From: Mesaphorura yosii
Lineage: Eukaryota; Arthropoda; Collembola; Poduromorpha; Tullbergiidae
Direction of reading: 5' to 3'
Length of the DNA stretch: 56,134 bases
Assembly (NCBI GenBank): GCA_009869945.1
Contig: WIXG01000439.1
Coordinates: forward strand, 1 to 56,134
Shown here: positions 45,914 to 56,134 of the stretch, piece by piece
Layout: each line of letters opens with the position of its first letter
Position numbering within the stretch: the stretch's first letter is position 1
Made by a program: the position numbers and the translations under genes
The notes under the pieces: generated by a model
Database searches by the model: none
What the model was told of the DNA's origin: nothing
Seen by the model: the letters and a program-made list of their open reading frames with translations, nothing else

Positions 45914-48900
45914 ATGTCGTACCCGGACTATCAGCAGACGCCCAACGATCACCAGTCCATCTTGGTAGTGGTTCGACATGTTGGTAAGTGTTTCTTAGCT
46001 CTTTCTAAAGATAGGAGGTGAAAATGATCGAACGTTTCCTATATTTAGGGCGTCAACTTCGAACCAAACAATTCACCCGTGCATTCGATCGAATATCACA
46101 TGTGCAACACATCAAAATTGTGGATTCGCAAAACACGGCCTTGTCACGCACAATTTGGATACGATATTTACGCAGCTATCCAGTGGAGAACAATGATTGG
46201 GGAGATTTTCAAACTCATCGGAAGGTTCTTGGACTTATCTCCATTGGGCAATGCAACTCCCAGGAAGAGCTTAACGAGCTTTGTAGGATACACGAGTCAT
46301 TGAAAGTGAAGTATGCGTGGACTCTGTTCGACTCAAGATGTATTTTATTCGGGTTGAATCCGGATGGCAGTATTTATGAAGGCCAGCATTCATCGGATGT
46401 CAGTCCGGTTGTGGACATCAGCCTTCTTGACTCGTTGACAGCCGGTTCATCGCCTCCCCAGTCGATTGAAACTGGGACATCTGGATCAGCTCGGCCTAAA
46501 CCCTCCAGAAGTGTAGATTCGTTCAAGAATCTCGGACCATCATTATCGTCATCAATGTCAGCCTCAATGGACGAAACAATCTCTGAGGAAGGTCCGCCAA
46601 CCGAGGAAGAGGAGGAAAGGCCAATCACCTCTACCATAAAGGACGAGTACGGCAGTCAGTACAGCGACGCAACGGGTCCACCCAGCAGCGGAGACGATGA
46701 CGACTCCAGCAGTACCAGGTCCGAATCTGTGACCGGAACACTTCACTACTCAAGTCTGCCCACTGACCCTCACCCAGGAGATACAACAAAGAGAATAAAC
46801 CCTGAGACAGGCAGCTGCTATTCGGCTTCAAGTGCGTCGAGTGGATCGAAGTCGTTAATAACGCCATCAAATTTCAAAGCAACACCTTTGTTTTATCCAA
46901 CAATGGAACTGAGCCAAAGTTTGGAACATGACATAGAGGAATTTGTTTCCGCATTGTTTTGGGTTCTGGAATCTAAGCGACTGGATAAAGCCGGGTTAGT
47001 TACAGTACTTATTTTAACTCTTCGTCATTTGATTTTGATAAACTTGCTTCCTAACTCAGGCTGAGGAAGGCTGATCGGTCGTTACTACTGTCCACCTTAT
47101 GTGCACCATTCGAGAAGAAGGATTTCGTCGGACTGGACTTGGAATCAAAAAATAATAAGCGTCGTGCTGAAGGAAGACTTAAAAAGCAGTTGGGAGACTT
47201 GAGCTTGCAGGCTGGACTAGCTAATGAAGCGATTCTTCACTATAATGGGGCAATTGAAATTTTGAAATCCGTCAATGACTGGTTGTGGTTGGCTGGCGCC
47301 TTGGAAGGGATTTGTTCAGCATCGGTCTGCATAATGTATCCCCAGCTTCGAAATGCTCCGACCATGCACAGAAACTCTTCATTGCAGCCAGCAGACTTCA
47401 AAATGATCAAGCCAAATTCAGGTTCGCTCCCATCTGGATTGGATCCGAGCGAATTACTTGGAATTACTGACTCGGTGTCGGCTGCCGTGAAATTAAATCC
47501 TAACAAAAACTACTGTTTAAGTCCATTGGAGCTGCTCGAGAAATATCGGGAAGCGGTGACGCATTATGGAAAGTACAGACAGGCGGGTATTATTGAGACG
47601 GAGGCTTCAATTAAAGCCGCTCTAGTGCTAATTGAACAAAAGCAAATCCTGCACGCAGCCGATTTTTTGCAAAATGCAGTGTTCATCAGTTTACAATTAA
47701 CGGAAGAAGAAAAGGTAATCCCATATCTAAAGTATCTATTCCTTTGCACAGGGCAAAAGGAAATAACTAGCATTTTATTTGGTTTATTAATAGATGCAAA
47801 GATTTAATGCTCTCTCCGATTTGTACACTCGTCTTGGATTCAACCGAAAGGCAGCTTTTTTCAAACGAGTCGCAGCTATGAGATGCGTGTCCCCAAGTAA
47901 TCCGCAGCCAAACTGGACTTTGTGTCATTCGCTCCTGCTGCAAGTAATGAATGGATACAATCTATCGTTAAACGCCAACGAGCCATACAAGTTTGGGTAT
48001 TACGGATGGCCACGACTTCAGATCCAGATAATGCAGGAATTAGTTGGCACTGCGAAGAGGAAAGGCAACAGTGCGTTGGCCACAAGGCACATGACCTTGT
48101 TGCTTGGAACTATGCTACCTCACGTGAGTGCAGAATTTGTAAAGTTCTTAATTCATTCAGAACTACAAACAAACTATCGATGTGTTGAAATAATTGAGTT
48201 TGGCATCCGAGTTTAGCTGTCCCGTGATGAGAAGAAAGAATTCGCACTCCAACTTGAGCTCATTACTAAAGAATCCGAAGGATTGCCTGTTCCACTCGTG
48301 CTTGAGAACGGTCTGATTATTCCACCGGTGCATCTACTTAATGTACCTGTCATGAAGTAAGTCGGCATTTTCTTTTAATAGTAATAATCTCGTATAGCAG
48401 CTTCAGCTTTATCTTATCTCGTTTTTGTTTAAGATTGTTTCGACTTGTGCCACCTACACCACATTTGCGAGCTGAAAAGAAGCCGGACGAACAAGCTTCA
48501 TTGTCCAAAGAACCGAACCCCTTTTTCTATTCGTTTCTTCCGTTAACCAACCGCGACAAAATTAATGCAGCAAAAGACAACACGAAGGCCGAATTTTGTT
48601 GGGTAGAAGGCGAAATGTGTGAAGTGAATATTTTACTGGAGAACCCCCTTCCAATTGAGCTGAAGCTAAATTCTATGGTAAGACATCGAGCTTTCTCATT
48701 TGTGAGTGAATTGTTAAGAGTCTTAACATAAGATGCAATACAATAATATTCTTTTTGACACAGAGCTTGATCACCGAAGGAGTGAATTTTCAGATCAACT
48801 CTAATGTAATATCCATCCCAGCGGACTCAACAAAATTCCCTGTGACGCTGACTGGAATCCCATTGGTGCCTGGCAATCTCCGCATATTGGGTTACTCAAC

Positions 48901-50781
48901 CTACACTCTCGGTGTCAAATCAAACATCCGACTCAAGAATTGCCAGCCAGTTGTGTCCTATCCGCATGTTGATGTTGAGATTGTTCCAGGCCTGCCCTCA
49001 CTCGAGATAGAAACTAGCAAACCGAAATCAGAATTCTTCAGTTCGTTTTCAGACTCCATTATCACATCGGCTAGCATCTCACTTCTTATGGGAGAGACGC
49101 AAGAATGTACAATCACGCTAACAAACACCGGCAAAGTTCCAGTTGAGTCAATTGAACTCAATCTGGAATCGAGGATCGAGAAGTACACAAACGATATATT
49201 CAGCTGGTCGCAATCCAATTTGTTGTCGCAACTCCCAATCGCGCCTGGTGCCTCAGCTTCATTTACTGTTTATGTGCATGGAGTTGGTGATTTCATCGGG
49301 CCACGGAGTTCAGAGTATTCTGCGGGTGCTGGTAACACCGTCAGTATTAACAGCATCCCAGCTGGAAACGTGCCTGCTGCCTCAGAAGGGCCCAGCTCAC
49401 TACCAAGCAGACTTGGAGCTATCAGTGAAAGACTGAGGCCAAAGAGAAACGAGTCTTCCGCTTCCAACAGGTTAAACACGTACTTCATCTTTTTGCTAAA
49501 GGCACCTAATTGGTGACATTGATGTTTATACTACAGGTCGTCGAGTGTTCGAAGTGGTGGTGGCAGTAGCTTGAATTCTTTTTCAATGGCAACGCCACAA
49601 CCACCTTCCTTGTTATCTAGTACGAAAGCCTACGAAGCTGTCTTGAAGTTGAAGTATTCCGGTGGTCCTGGATTCAAGAGTGGGCACTTCCGGAGCTGCG
49701 GTATCGCATTGAATGTAGAAGTATCTCCTACATTGTACATTACAAAGTGGGACACATTGCCTGGCGAATCGTAAGTAAACTAAAACCAAATTGCGTCACG
49801 GTGGAATGTATGGTAGGAAGCGATTTTAATCTCGACCCGTGATAACAGGCCTTCGCAATTCTACCTTGTTCTCGACATTTGTAATGCAACCCAACAAGAA
49901 ATGGAACTTCAGTATACAAAATCGAAGCAAATCCTTATTGAAAAGTTGGAAACATGTCGAATTCCAGTTCCCATTGAACGATGTCCTTTACCTAGTACTG
50001 ACAAAGGTAATTACAGTAATTAGCACACAAGCTTCATTTCTTTGCATATGCGAAATGAACAAAGAAGGAATAAATTGATCGTACTCTGTCTCTTTCTAGG
50101 ACATGAAGATGTGGCAAATGAACACATTGTAAATAATGTGGACCTGAAATGGAGCTTGCCGGACGCATCTGGAAAAGCTATTTTGGACGGGATCCGGTTA
50201 ACTCAGTCTATGGTACAACACGTAATCGTTTCTCCAATCCAGTGGGGTAAATGTGCAGATTTTCAGCATAACCTATCTGCCGTTACTGATACTTACTTGT
50301 TGACTTGTATATGTAGAAATTACTGTTAACGGTGAATCAGTAAAAACCGAGGAACTTCGTTTCGATGCTGGGGAAATGATCAATATTGGAATTTGGCTGA
50401 AAAACCATATGAGGGATGAGCTCGATGATATTCTTTTATCATTGGACTGCTTCCAGGATTATCAAAATGGTAAATTCAATTATCGACTGGATTCGCGGTT
50501 TGCAGTAATCGGAAATGATGCGGTCAAAATTCCAAAGGTAAGAGATCACATTGAATGAGAAGTCAAATGGGGTACACAGTCAGCAAATCATCGTTTCTTT
50601 TCAGATTCTTCCTGGAAACACTTTTCAACACTCGCTGTCCATCATCTTTTTCGTTTCCGGATATTACAAGATCGACTTTAAGTGCAATTCCAAAGAAGTA
50701 GGAGAGCCTGGAAGCATAAGCGATTCATTGGAACAACTAGTTTGGAAATACAATCCGCCACTGGATATTCAAATTCATTAA
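45914..50781 (+). CDS. TRAPPC9: TRAPPC9 / Trs120-like TRAPP II subunit
   Basis: Subunit of the TRAPP II tethering and Rab-GEF complex acting at the Golgi and recycling compartments; also called NIBP. Twelve exons (45914-45983, 46049-46994, 47060-47714, 47794-48123, 48217-48356, 48434-48677, 48764-49470, 49537-49770, 49849-50006, 50100-50246, 50317-50537, 50605-50781) give 1342 aa with all phases matching. The N-terminus (MSYPDYQQTPNDHQSILVVV, NNDWGDFQTHRKVLGLISIG, LFDSRCILFGL) and the middle (LCAPFEKKDFVGLDLESK, GFNRKAAFFKRVAAMRCV) are plainly TRAPPC9. It ends in Ig-like beta domains (LKYSGGPG). A Ser/Thr and acidic-rich insert of about 150 residues near residues 143-300 interrupts the N-terminal region. 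Confidence 0.96.
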
Positions 50782-51236
50782 ATCCTGAATCTCAACTGAT
50801 GACTTCGAACATAGAAAACAAGATGAAAAGATGCATTTTTTGTGCTCAATGAATCACTCATTTTTATAATTACAACTGGTAAAGCATCAATTTATGTTAG
50901 AGCTTTATAATTTTCGTCTCTTTTGGACTTTTGTATTTGATTGCCATATTTATTGTAGAAAAAGGTGCATAAATTAGCATAAAGCAAATCATGTTTACGT
51001 TTATTTCCATTGCTTATTTTACAATCACTTGTTATTAATGAAACAAATCTTGTTCTACATATTAGCTGATGTTAGTCGTGGTTTTGTGGTGGTGTACTTT
51101 TGATGAAGTTTAAGTCATTTCCAGGCTTGGGACGGAGTTAAGTACAAAGGCATGAGAGTCAAGCGGCAAGGAAACTTTCAGAAGTAAAACTAAACCACTC
51201 ACTACAAGCCAACATTGCCAGAACAATTGAATAGAA
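50782..51236. other. Short intergenic stretch between convergent genes
   Basis: TRAPPC9 (+) and the GPI-like protein gene (-) converge here, so it holds both 3' ends. Nothing else is seen. Confidence 0.6.
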
Positions 51237-51841
51237 TTAGGCGTTCTTAAATATCAAAAGAGCAACAAGTGCAGTCAAAATGGTGCTCACGAATGATGTT
51301 GACACCTTAACTCCAGCGCCCTCCACTGCTTTACATGCATTGTATCTCGTGATGGGATCTCCGATGTGACCCAACTTGCAAACACAAGTTCCAGTATCTT
51401 TCGAACATTCTGCCAGACTGGCTGTGCAGTTCACGGTGCATGGGAGAAATGTTTCTTTCCATCTTGGGTCGCTGTTGGAAATTGTGGATTCATTCCTGTT
51501 CAGACATCTTAAATCCGTTTTGCTGGTGTCCGCCCCCGGACGATCTGGATTGGTGTAGTTATTCATGCAATAGCAAGTGCCCTTTGGGGCTCCCTATTAT
51601 TTAAACGAAGAAAACTGAAAGAGAGACAGCAGTTTCAGTGCGGGAAAGGCCGGCGTTTTACCTGGCACTCTGAATGTGGTGGACACTGATCCCACTGTTC
51701 ATGTCCGTAGGTGCAGGATTTTGGCAAGCGTCTAAATCTTGGATCCAGATATGGGTCTCCCCATTCCTCCACGTTCCATGAGTGAACAAGCTGGATCAAT
51801 AATAACACCACCAAGCAACGTAGTGCTGTCGACTGGGCCAT
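51237..51841 (-). CDS. Secreted Cys-containing protein, probably GPI-anchored (orphan)
   Basis: Two exons (51841-51662 and 51593-51237; donor CAG|GTAAAA, acceptor AATAATAG, phase 0) give 178 aa. Signal peptide: MAQSTALRCLVVLLLIQLVHS. The mature part has about a dozen cysteines in two clusters: SCTYGHEQWDQCPPHSECQ to KGTCYCMNNY, then PCTVNCTASLAECSKD to GTCVCKLGHIG. The second resembles a small EGF-like or trypsin-inhibitor-like spacing. Several N-glycosylation sequons occur (NES, NCT). The C-terminus is hydrophobic with no charged cytoplasmic tail (STILTALVALLIFKNA), typical of a GPI-attachment signal. I do not recognise a family; a cell-surface role is inferred only from layout. Confidence 0.75.
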
Positions 51842-53897
51842 GTTGACTGGAGTCTGGAGTATGTTGACTGACTGGATGGACGATGATATGCACAGTTCCA
51901 CCGTCGAAAACAAACGGAAATAAAAATCGAATTGAAGGCACTACTGACGGCGCGTTGGAATGCAAGAATTTGCTGATACGTCCAGATAAGCTCCCGTGGA
52001 GTTAAGAATCAGCAAAATCCAGCTCAAGAATGCTTAGGCGTACGCCAGGAAGGGGAAAATGAGATTCTAATACGAGATACGAGTTCTAAGCTTGCGTGAG
52101 AAGGAATGAGATGAATCGAGTAATAAAACTGAAACTGAACATGCGTCCGCCTATCTGCCTATTCTGCTCTGAAGGCTGTCGAAAATATTCCGCTGTATAT
52201 CCCCATGCTACAGTGACGGCCTACCAGGGACCAAACGTTATTTGTTTTCATTCTGTCCTCCTTCTGCTCCTGCTCGACTCCGGCCTTTGTGAGATCATCA
52301 ATCGTTAATTTCATCTCAAGGAAACTGGCAAACGCTAACACCAAAGAGTACCAGACAAAGTAAAGAACCACCACCCTGTTCCATTAAGAGATTAGGTCAC
52401 TCGTCTTATTTTATTATTATGGAAGATTCGAACGGACGTTTTCTGCCCTGAATTTTAATAAACGTACGACTCCACTCACACGTCGAGATTTGTGCGTGCT
52501 GAAAGACAATAAAATTAGTTCACGATGAGATGCATGCCGTTTTCTTGAGAAAAGGACAGTCATTTTGTGATTTTGTCTGCCCTCCGTGTCGACACCAATA
52601 AAAACGATATTATTATAGGTTTGTTTATCAGTTCCCAAAGTACATCGTTCATGCTCATTGCTCATGTATTTTTGTAATGTATGTGGCCTAATGTATGATT
52701 TGGAACAAACAAACGAAAAAGCATGGCACAGATAGCAAATAGCAAGACAGAACCAATCCGAAAATGACTGGGTGTTTGGGATCTGTCTAAAATAGAGACA
52801 GCCACAAAGTAATTGTATAGCATTAGCGTTATATTTCTGTTGACATTGAGGTTACCGATTGCTGGCGTGGAGCCAACTGGATCAAGTTTACGCTCACCGT
52901 GTACATGTTCCATGTGCCTGCTGGCATATGACTATGGATCAGATAAACGCGGGGCTGGGATGCACAAAGCGAAACTAATCAATTCAATTTACTTCTACGA
53001 GCGAGACCAAGAAACACAAATTAATGGCGCAGGGCGCAGCGGCAGAGTTATTTCTTAAAAGAGTAGACGGGAAACGTTTAATAATTTGCACTTTATTGTC
53101 AATTTATCTCCGATTAGCGAAGGTTTACTAACTGAATTTAGTGACTTTGAAGAACGCAGAAGGAAGCTCTTGCAAGGTTGAATTCTTTTAGTTTGTGACA
53201 GCATACGAGTTTTGAATGCAACATTTTCTCATTCAAGCGTGGTAAACTGACAAATAACGCCAGCTTGTGTGTAACCATGGACAGCAACGAACATGGTAAA
53301 ATGATGACAGCGCGAAGTAACTCAACATGCTTGACACTTGACTTGCTAATGCCTATAAATAATAGAAGGGAAAGAGAAGCATGAGAGCGGAGTGTGCCAT
53401 ATGCTAATCATGTGACATTGAGGCAATCATACGCTTAATTATGTTAGGTACTAAGAGCAAACAGCAAAGAGTAAATTCAGTAATTCGTCACTTGAACTTG
53501 AGTAACTTGAGCGAATGCGACGCCTCGCATTAATTCAATTTAGAAGTCAAAGATGAAACACAACATTTGATGGCTTCGATGACATGACACACTTGACCTT
53601 CGATCTGGAACGCTAAACCCAGCAAAAAGATGCGAAACAGTGTCGGCTTGAATCAAAGGAAAAATCAAACAACACCACGAGCCAGTTAGAGTGCATGTAT
53701 GAACTCTGACTCTTCTCTTCATATCAACAAAATCAATGGAAATGGGAATTTTACGACAGACGAGCAGAAGAACAACTCGGAATAATTTAATGACTCAATA
53801 AAAATTCGTATTGTTCTCTCCCAAAATGCCAAGCATTTTTATGGCCAACGTGCACGTTCATCTGAGTTAACTAGAAGACAATTGAACAAATTAAGAC
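51842..53897. other. Intergenic, no gene seen
   Basis: About 2 kb holding the promoter of the GPI-like gene and the 3' end of the GDPD gene. Short open frames on both strands have no support. Confidence 0.55.
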
Positions 53898-55428
53898 TTA
53901 TACTCCTTGCTTCTCATACTCGAGTCTGATCAGCAACGATTCTCCAACATTTTCAATAAACAACGCATCTACTCCGATCTTGAAGAAATAATTCATTTCA
54001 CTCTTCTTGTTTTTAGCCGACAAGGGGCACACTGATACTCCGCCTTGCCCCGTGCAATTCGTGTTGACGGAGCCTTGGGAATATTCTCGTGAGTCCCGCA
54101 ATGTAAACACGGCCACCTTCAGCCCCATGCCATGAGCGCCAGGCACAACACTCCCTGGTTCGATTAGATTCGGAAACGATATGGAATTGGATAGACTTGG
54201 ATCGAGGAGCAAATCCTTAAATATGGCAACGTAATTTGCGTATCCAACGATTTCTTTGAAGCCACTGTACGTGTAATCTCTGGGTTGAATTCCAAGTAGC
54301 AAGAGTTGTTCGTATCTGATTTGACGCCTCAAATATCTGAGTGTGTCGTGATGAAATGACTGGACAATTACAGATGGGCACGCAATCGGCTCAACTTGAC
54401 TTTCGTTCAGCTTCGCAATGCAGTTCTCTTCTGGTGACGCGACAGTCGCGTAACCATTTGCATGCATCACGTCCAAGAATTTTTCCTCCATGTAATGCGG
54501 CGACTTGTCACTGTTGTGAAACGCCGGGAACTTTAGTTCGGGTGCAATACCTGAAAAACATTCCGAAAAAATTGATTCGTAGAGAATAAGCAAAGAGATT
54601 TTGGCAGGATTGTTTCTAGTCAATGGTTGAAAGAGATGTGTTTCCAGGTAAATTGTTTCAGGATAAATTGTTCCCGGTAAATTGTTCCCGATAAATTGTT
54701 CCAGAAAACGGTTGTTGACATATTGCTCTATCTAATAAGAAAATTATCCAGAAAATCGCACATTACTTATGCTCACCAATTTTTCGATTCAACTTGACTG
54801 TCATTGTGTGTGCTATGTCGAGAAACTCCTGGAAGGTTGGAATCCCAAATTCGAAATTAAAGTATTGTGGGCGAATTCCTACATTAGGTTGTCGAACTCG
54901 CAGTTTCTGTAGTTCAGCATACGTGAAGTCCTTGATGACCCAGTCATTCCTGGATGTTTCCACTCCAAATTCTTCAGACTCCGCTGACGTAAAATTCCGC
55001 CGCAGGCGTTCAAATTCTGGGTGAGACTCCACATCGGACTCCGCCTTCAAGAACAAGTCGTGATAGCACACGAAGACACCGTCCTTCGTAAGGTACAGAT
55101 CAGGCTCGAGGTAGTCCGCTCCTTCAATGGCAGCGATGTCGTACGCCGGAAGGGTGTTGGCGGGAAGAAGCACGCGCTCGCCACGATGTGCAAGAAGAAG
55201 TGGTGGCTTGCCATTTAGTGTCTTCCATGGATTGCCTGGACCAGACCACGAAATTACCGAAAATGATGCCCCACGCCCCTTATTTAGCCAACCCTCCCAG
55301 GTAATACCTCTTGTTTCTTCCTCACCGGAGTTTTCGTCATCTGGGCTGCCGTCGCTCGGAAATGACATGGAATGAAGACAGCAGTGAAGAATGCCCAGAG
55401 TTTCCAGTAATACTTTAAGGGACACCAT
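53898..55428 (-). CDS. Secreted glycerophosphodiester phosphodiesterase, GlpQ-like
   Basis: Hydrolyses glycerophosphodiesters to glycerol-3-phosphate and an alcohol. Two exons (55428-54777 and 54550-53898; donor ATTG|GTGAGC, acceptor TTTTTCAG, phase 1) give 434 aa. An N-terminal hydrophobic stretch (LLETLGILHCCLH) suggests secretion. The GDPD signature is present: H81-R82 in LAHRGERV, E108 and D110 in ADYLEPDLYLTKDG, and H123 in VCYHD. Here PANT replaces the more common PENT. The two TIM-barrel halves are KDFTYAELQKLR to GIPTFQEFLDIA and APELKFPAFH to VIVQSF. The ADYLEPDL, TKDGV and FTYAELQKLR style resembles bacterial and fungal secreted GlpQ more than the animal GDE family, so an acquired gene is possible; an intron is present. 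Confidence 0.92.
54642..54703. repeat. Short tandem repeat, about 4 copies of a 14-15 bp unit
   Basis: Imperfect units of the form TTCCCGGTAAATTG run head to tail inside the GDPD intron. It looks like an ordinary minisatellite. Confidence 0.8.
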
Positions 55429-56134
55429 GTTGGAATATCTGTCGTTGCTCGGGTACGAAACCAGTAATCAGCTTCGTCCTATACTCGATAATAGAAATCT
55501 CGTCTTGGGTACTCCGCCGTCAGGAAAGTTCTGAGCAATTGAACTTCCACATTGTGCGTGAGTCTTAGCTTCCCAACACTACGAACCCCAGAATTGTCCA
55601 ATCTGATAGACAGATGAATTGTGCATATTTGCACTCATTCAAAGTTCCATTCAATTGAAAGTTCAAGAGTCTATATAATTCGAAAAAAACCAATTGGACG
55701 CCTAATTTATTTATGGATGGTGCTAAGTGAAAAGAATCGGTTCGATATTTCTCAAAAGCAATTCAAATGTCAATAGTTTATTGACTCCTCAATTCTATAA
55801 TTACATAATTCAACAATAAGTTATTGACGGTATTGAATTGAAATTCAGGGAGCAATAAAGTGAGAATTGAACAAGTGGCTGTAGTTCTTAAGCAAGTAAA
55901 TAATGACACAGTATCATATAATTATTACAGCAATTCCATCGTTCATCGCCAAATTGAGGCACTGGCACTAGTAATATTTGGAGCAGGGATGCAAAAAATG
56001 TCATGATGTTTTGATATCGGATATTTTGCGAAACGCCGACAAAGACGTAAAAAGATAAGAATAATTTTGGTTTTAAAGTTATTGATGGCCCTTATGAATG
56101 CGAATACGCGTCGTTGAGACCGTACGACCAATGA
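55429..56134. other. Upstream of the GDPD gene; no gene seen
   Basis: The promoter side of the GDPD gene up to the window edge. A 62-codon open frame at 55943-56131 (-) has no recognisable similarity, and I leave it out. Confidence 0.5.

Overview
This window is nuclear DNA from an animal, most likely an arthropod. The genes are split by many short GT-AG introns. The set includes an ionotropic receptor (a protostome chemosensory family), a double-CUB secreted protein, Homer, TRAPPC9, an SK channel, ferritin and carbonic anhydrase. A springtail or other non-insect arthropod is my guess from the gene mix, but the window does not prove it. I found no transposase, reverse transcriptase, rRNA or tRNA gene.

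Layout. About 4.6 kb without a recognised gene comes first. A small-conductance Ca2+-activated K+ (SK) channel gene follows on the + strand (4643-20941); I could resolve it into 14 exon positions with consistent phases. It has two tandem pairs of duplicated exons: two pore exons of 136 nt each and two S6/calmodulin-binding exons of 111 nt each. One of its introns holds a 0.55 kb foldback inverted repeat. Next on the - strand come a small secreted neuropeptide-like precursor with its own TATA box (22044-22533), a divergent ionotropic receptor (23151-25814), a secreted double-CUB protein with one GC-AG intron (26089-27955), Homer (29679-31178) and a membrane-anchored carbonic anhydrase (32312-38809). 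The 4.9 kb first intron of the carbonic anhydrase contains a complete ferritin heavy-chain gene on the opposite strand (34838-35758).

After about 5 kb with no recognised gene comes the most unusual locus: an intronless, intact bacterial-type murF (43827-45359, +). MurF is the peptidoglycan enzyme UDP-MurNAc-tripeptide:D-Ala-D-Ala ligase. The gene has a TATAAAA box about 50 bp upstream of its first ATG and lies between multi-exon animal genes. This points to a domesticated horizontal transfer, with an alphaproteobacterial flavour by eye. TRAPPC9 (45914-50781, +, 12 exons) follows. Then come an unrecognised Cys-containing, probably GPI-anchored surface protein (51237-51841, -) and a secreted GlpQ-like glycerophosphodiester phosphodiesterase (53898-55428, -).

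The genes do not form a pathway: neuronal excitability and synapse (SK, Homer, neuropeptide-like, IR), secretion and trafficking (TRAPPC9), ion and metal chemistry (carbonic anhydrase, ferritin) and bacterial-like metabolism (MurF, GlpQ-like) sit side by side. The main points for follow-up are the murF transfer, the 2 x 2 duplicated-exon design of the SK channel, and the orphan secreted proteins. Exon borders were placed by hand from splice sites, reading phase and family similarity, without transcript data.
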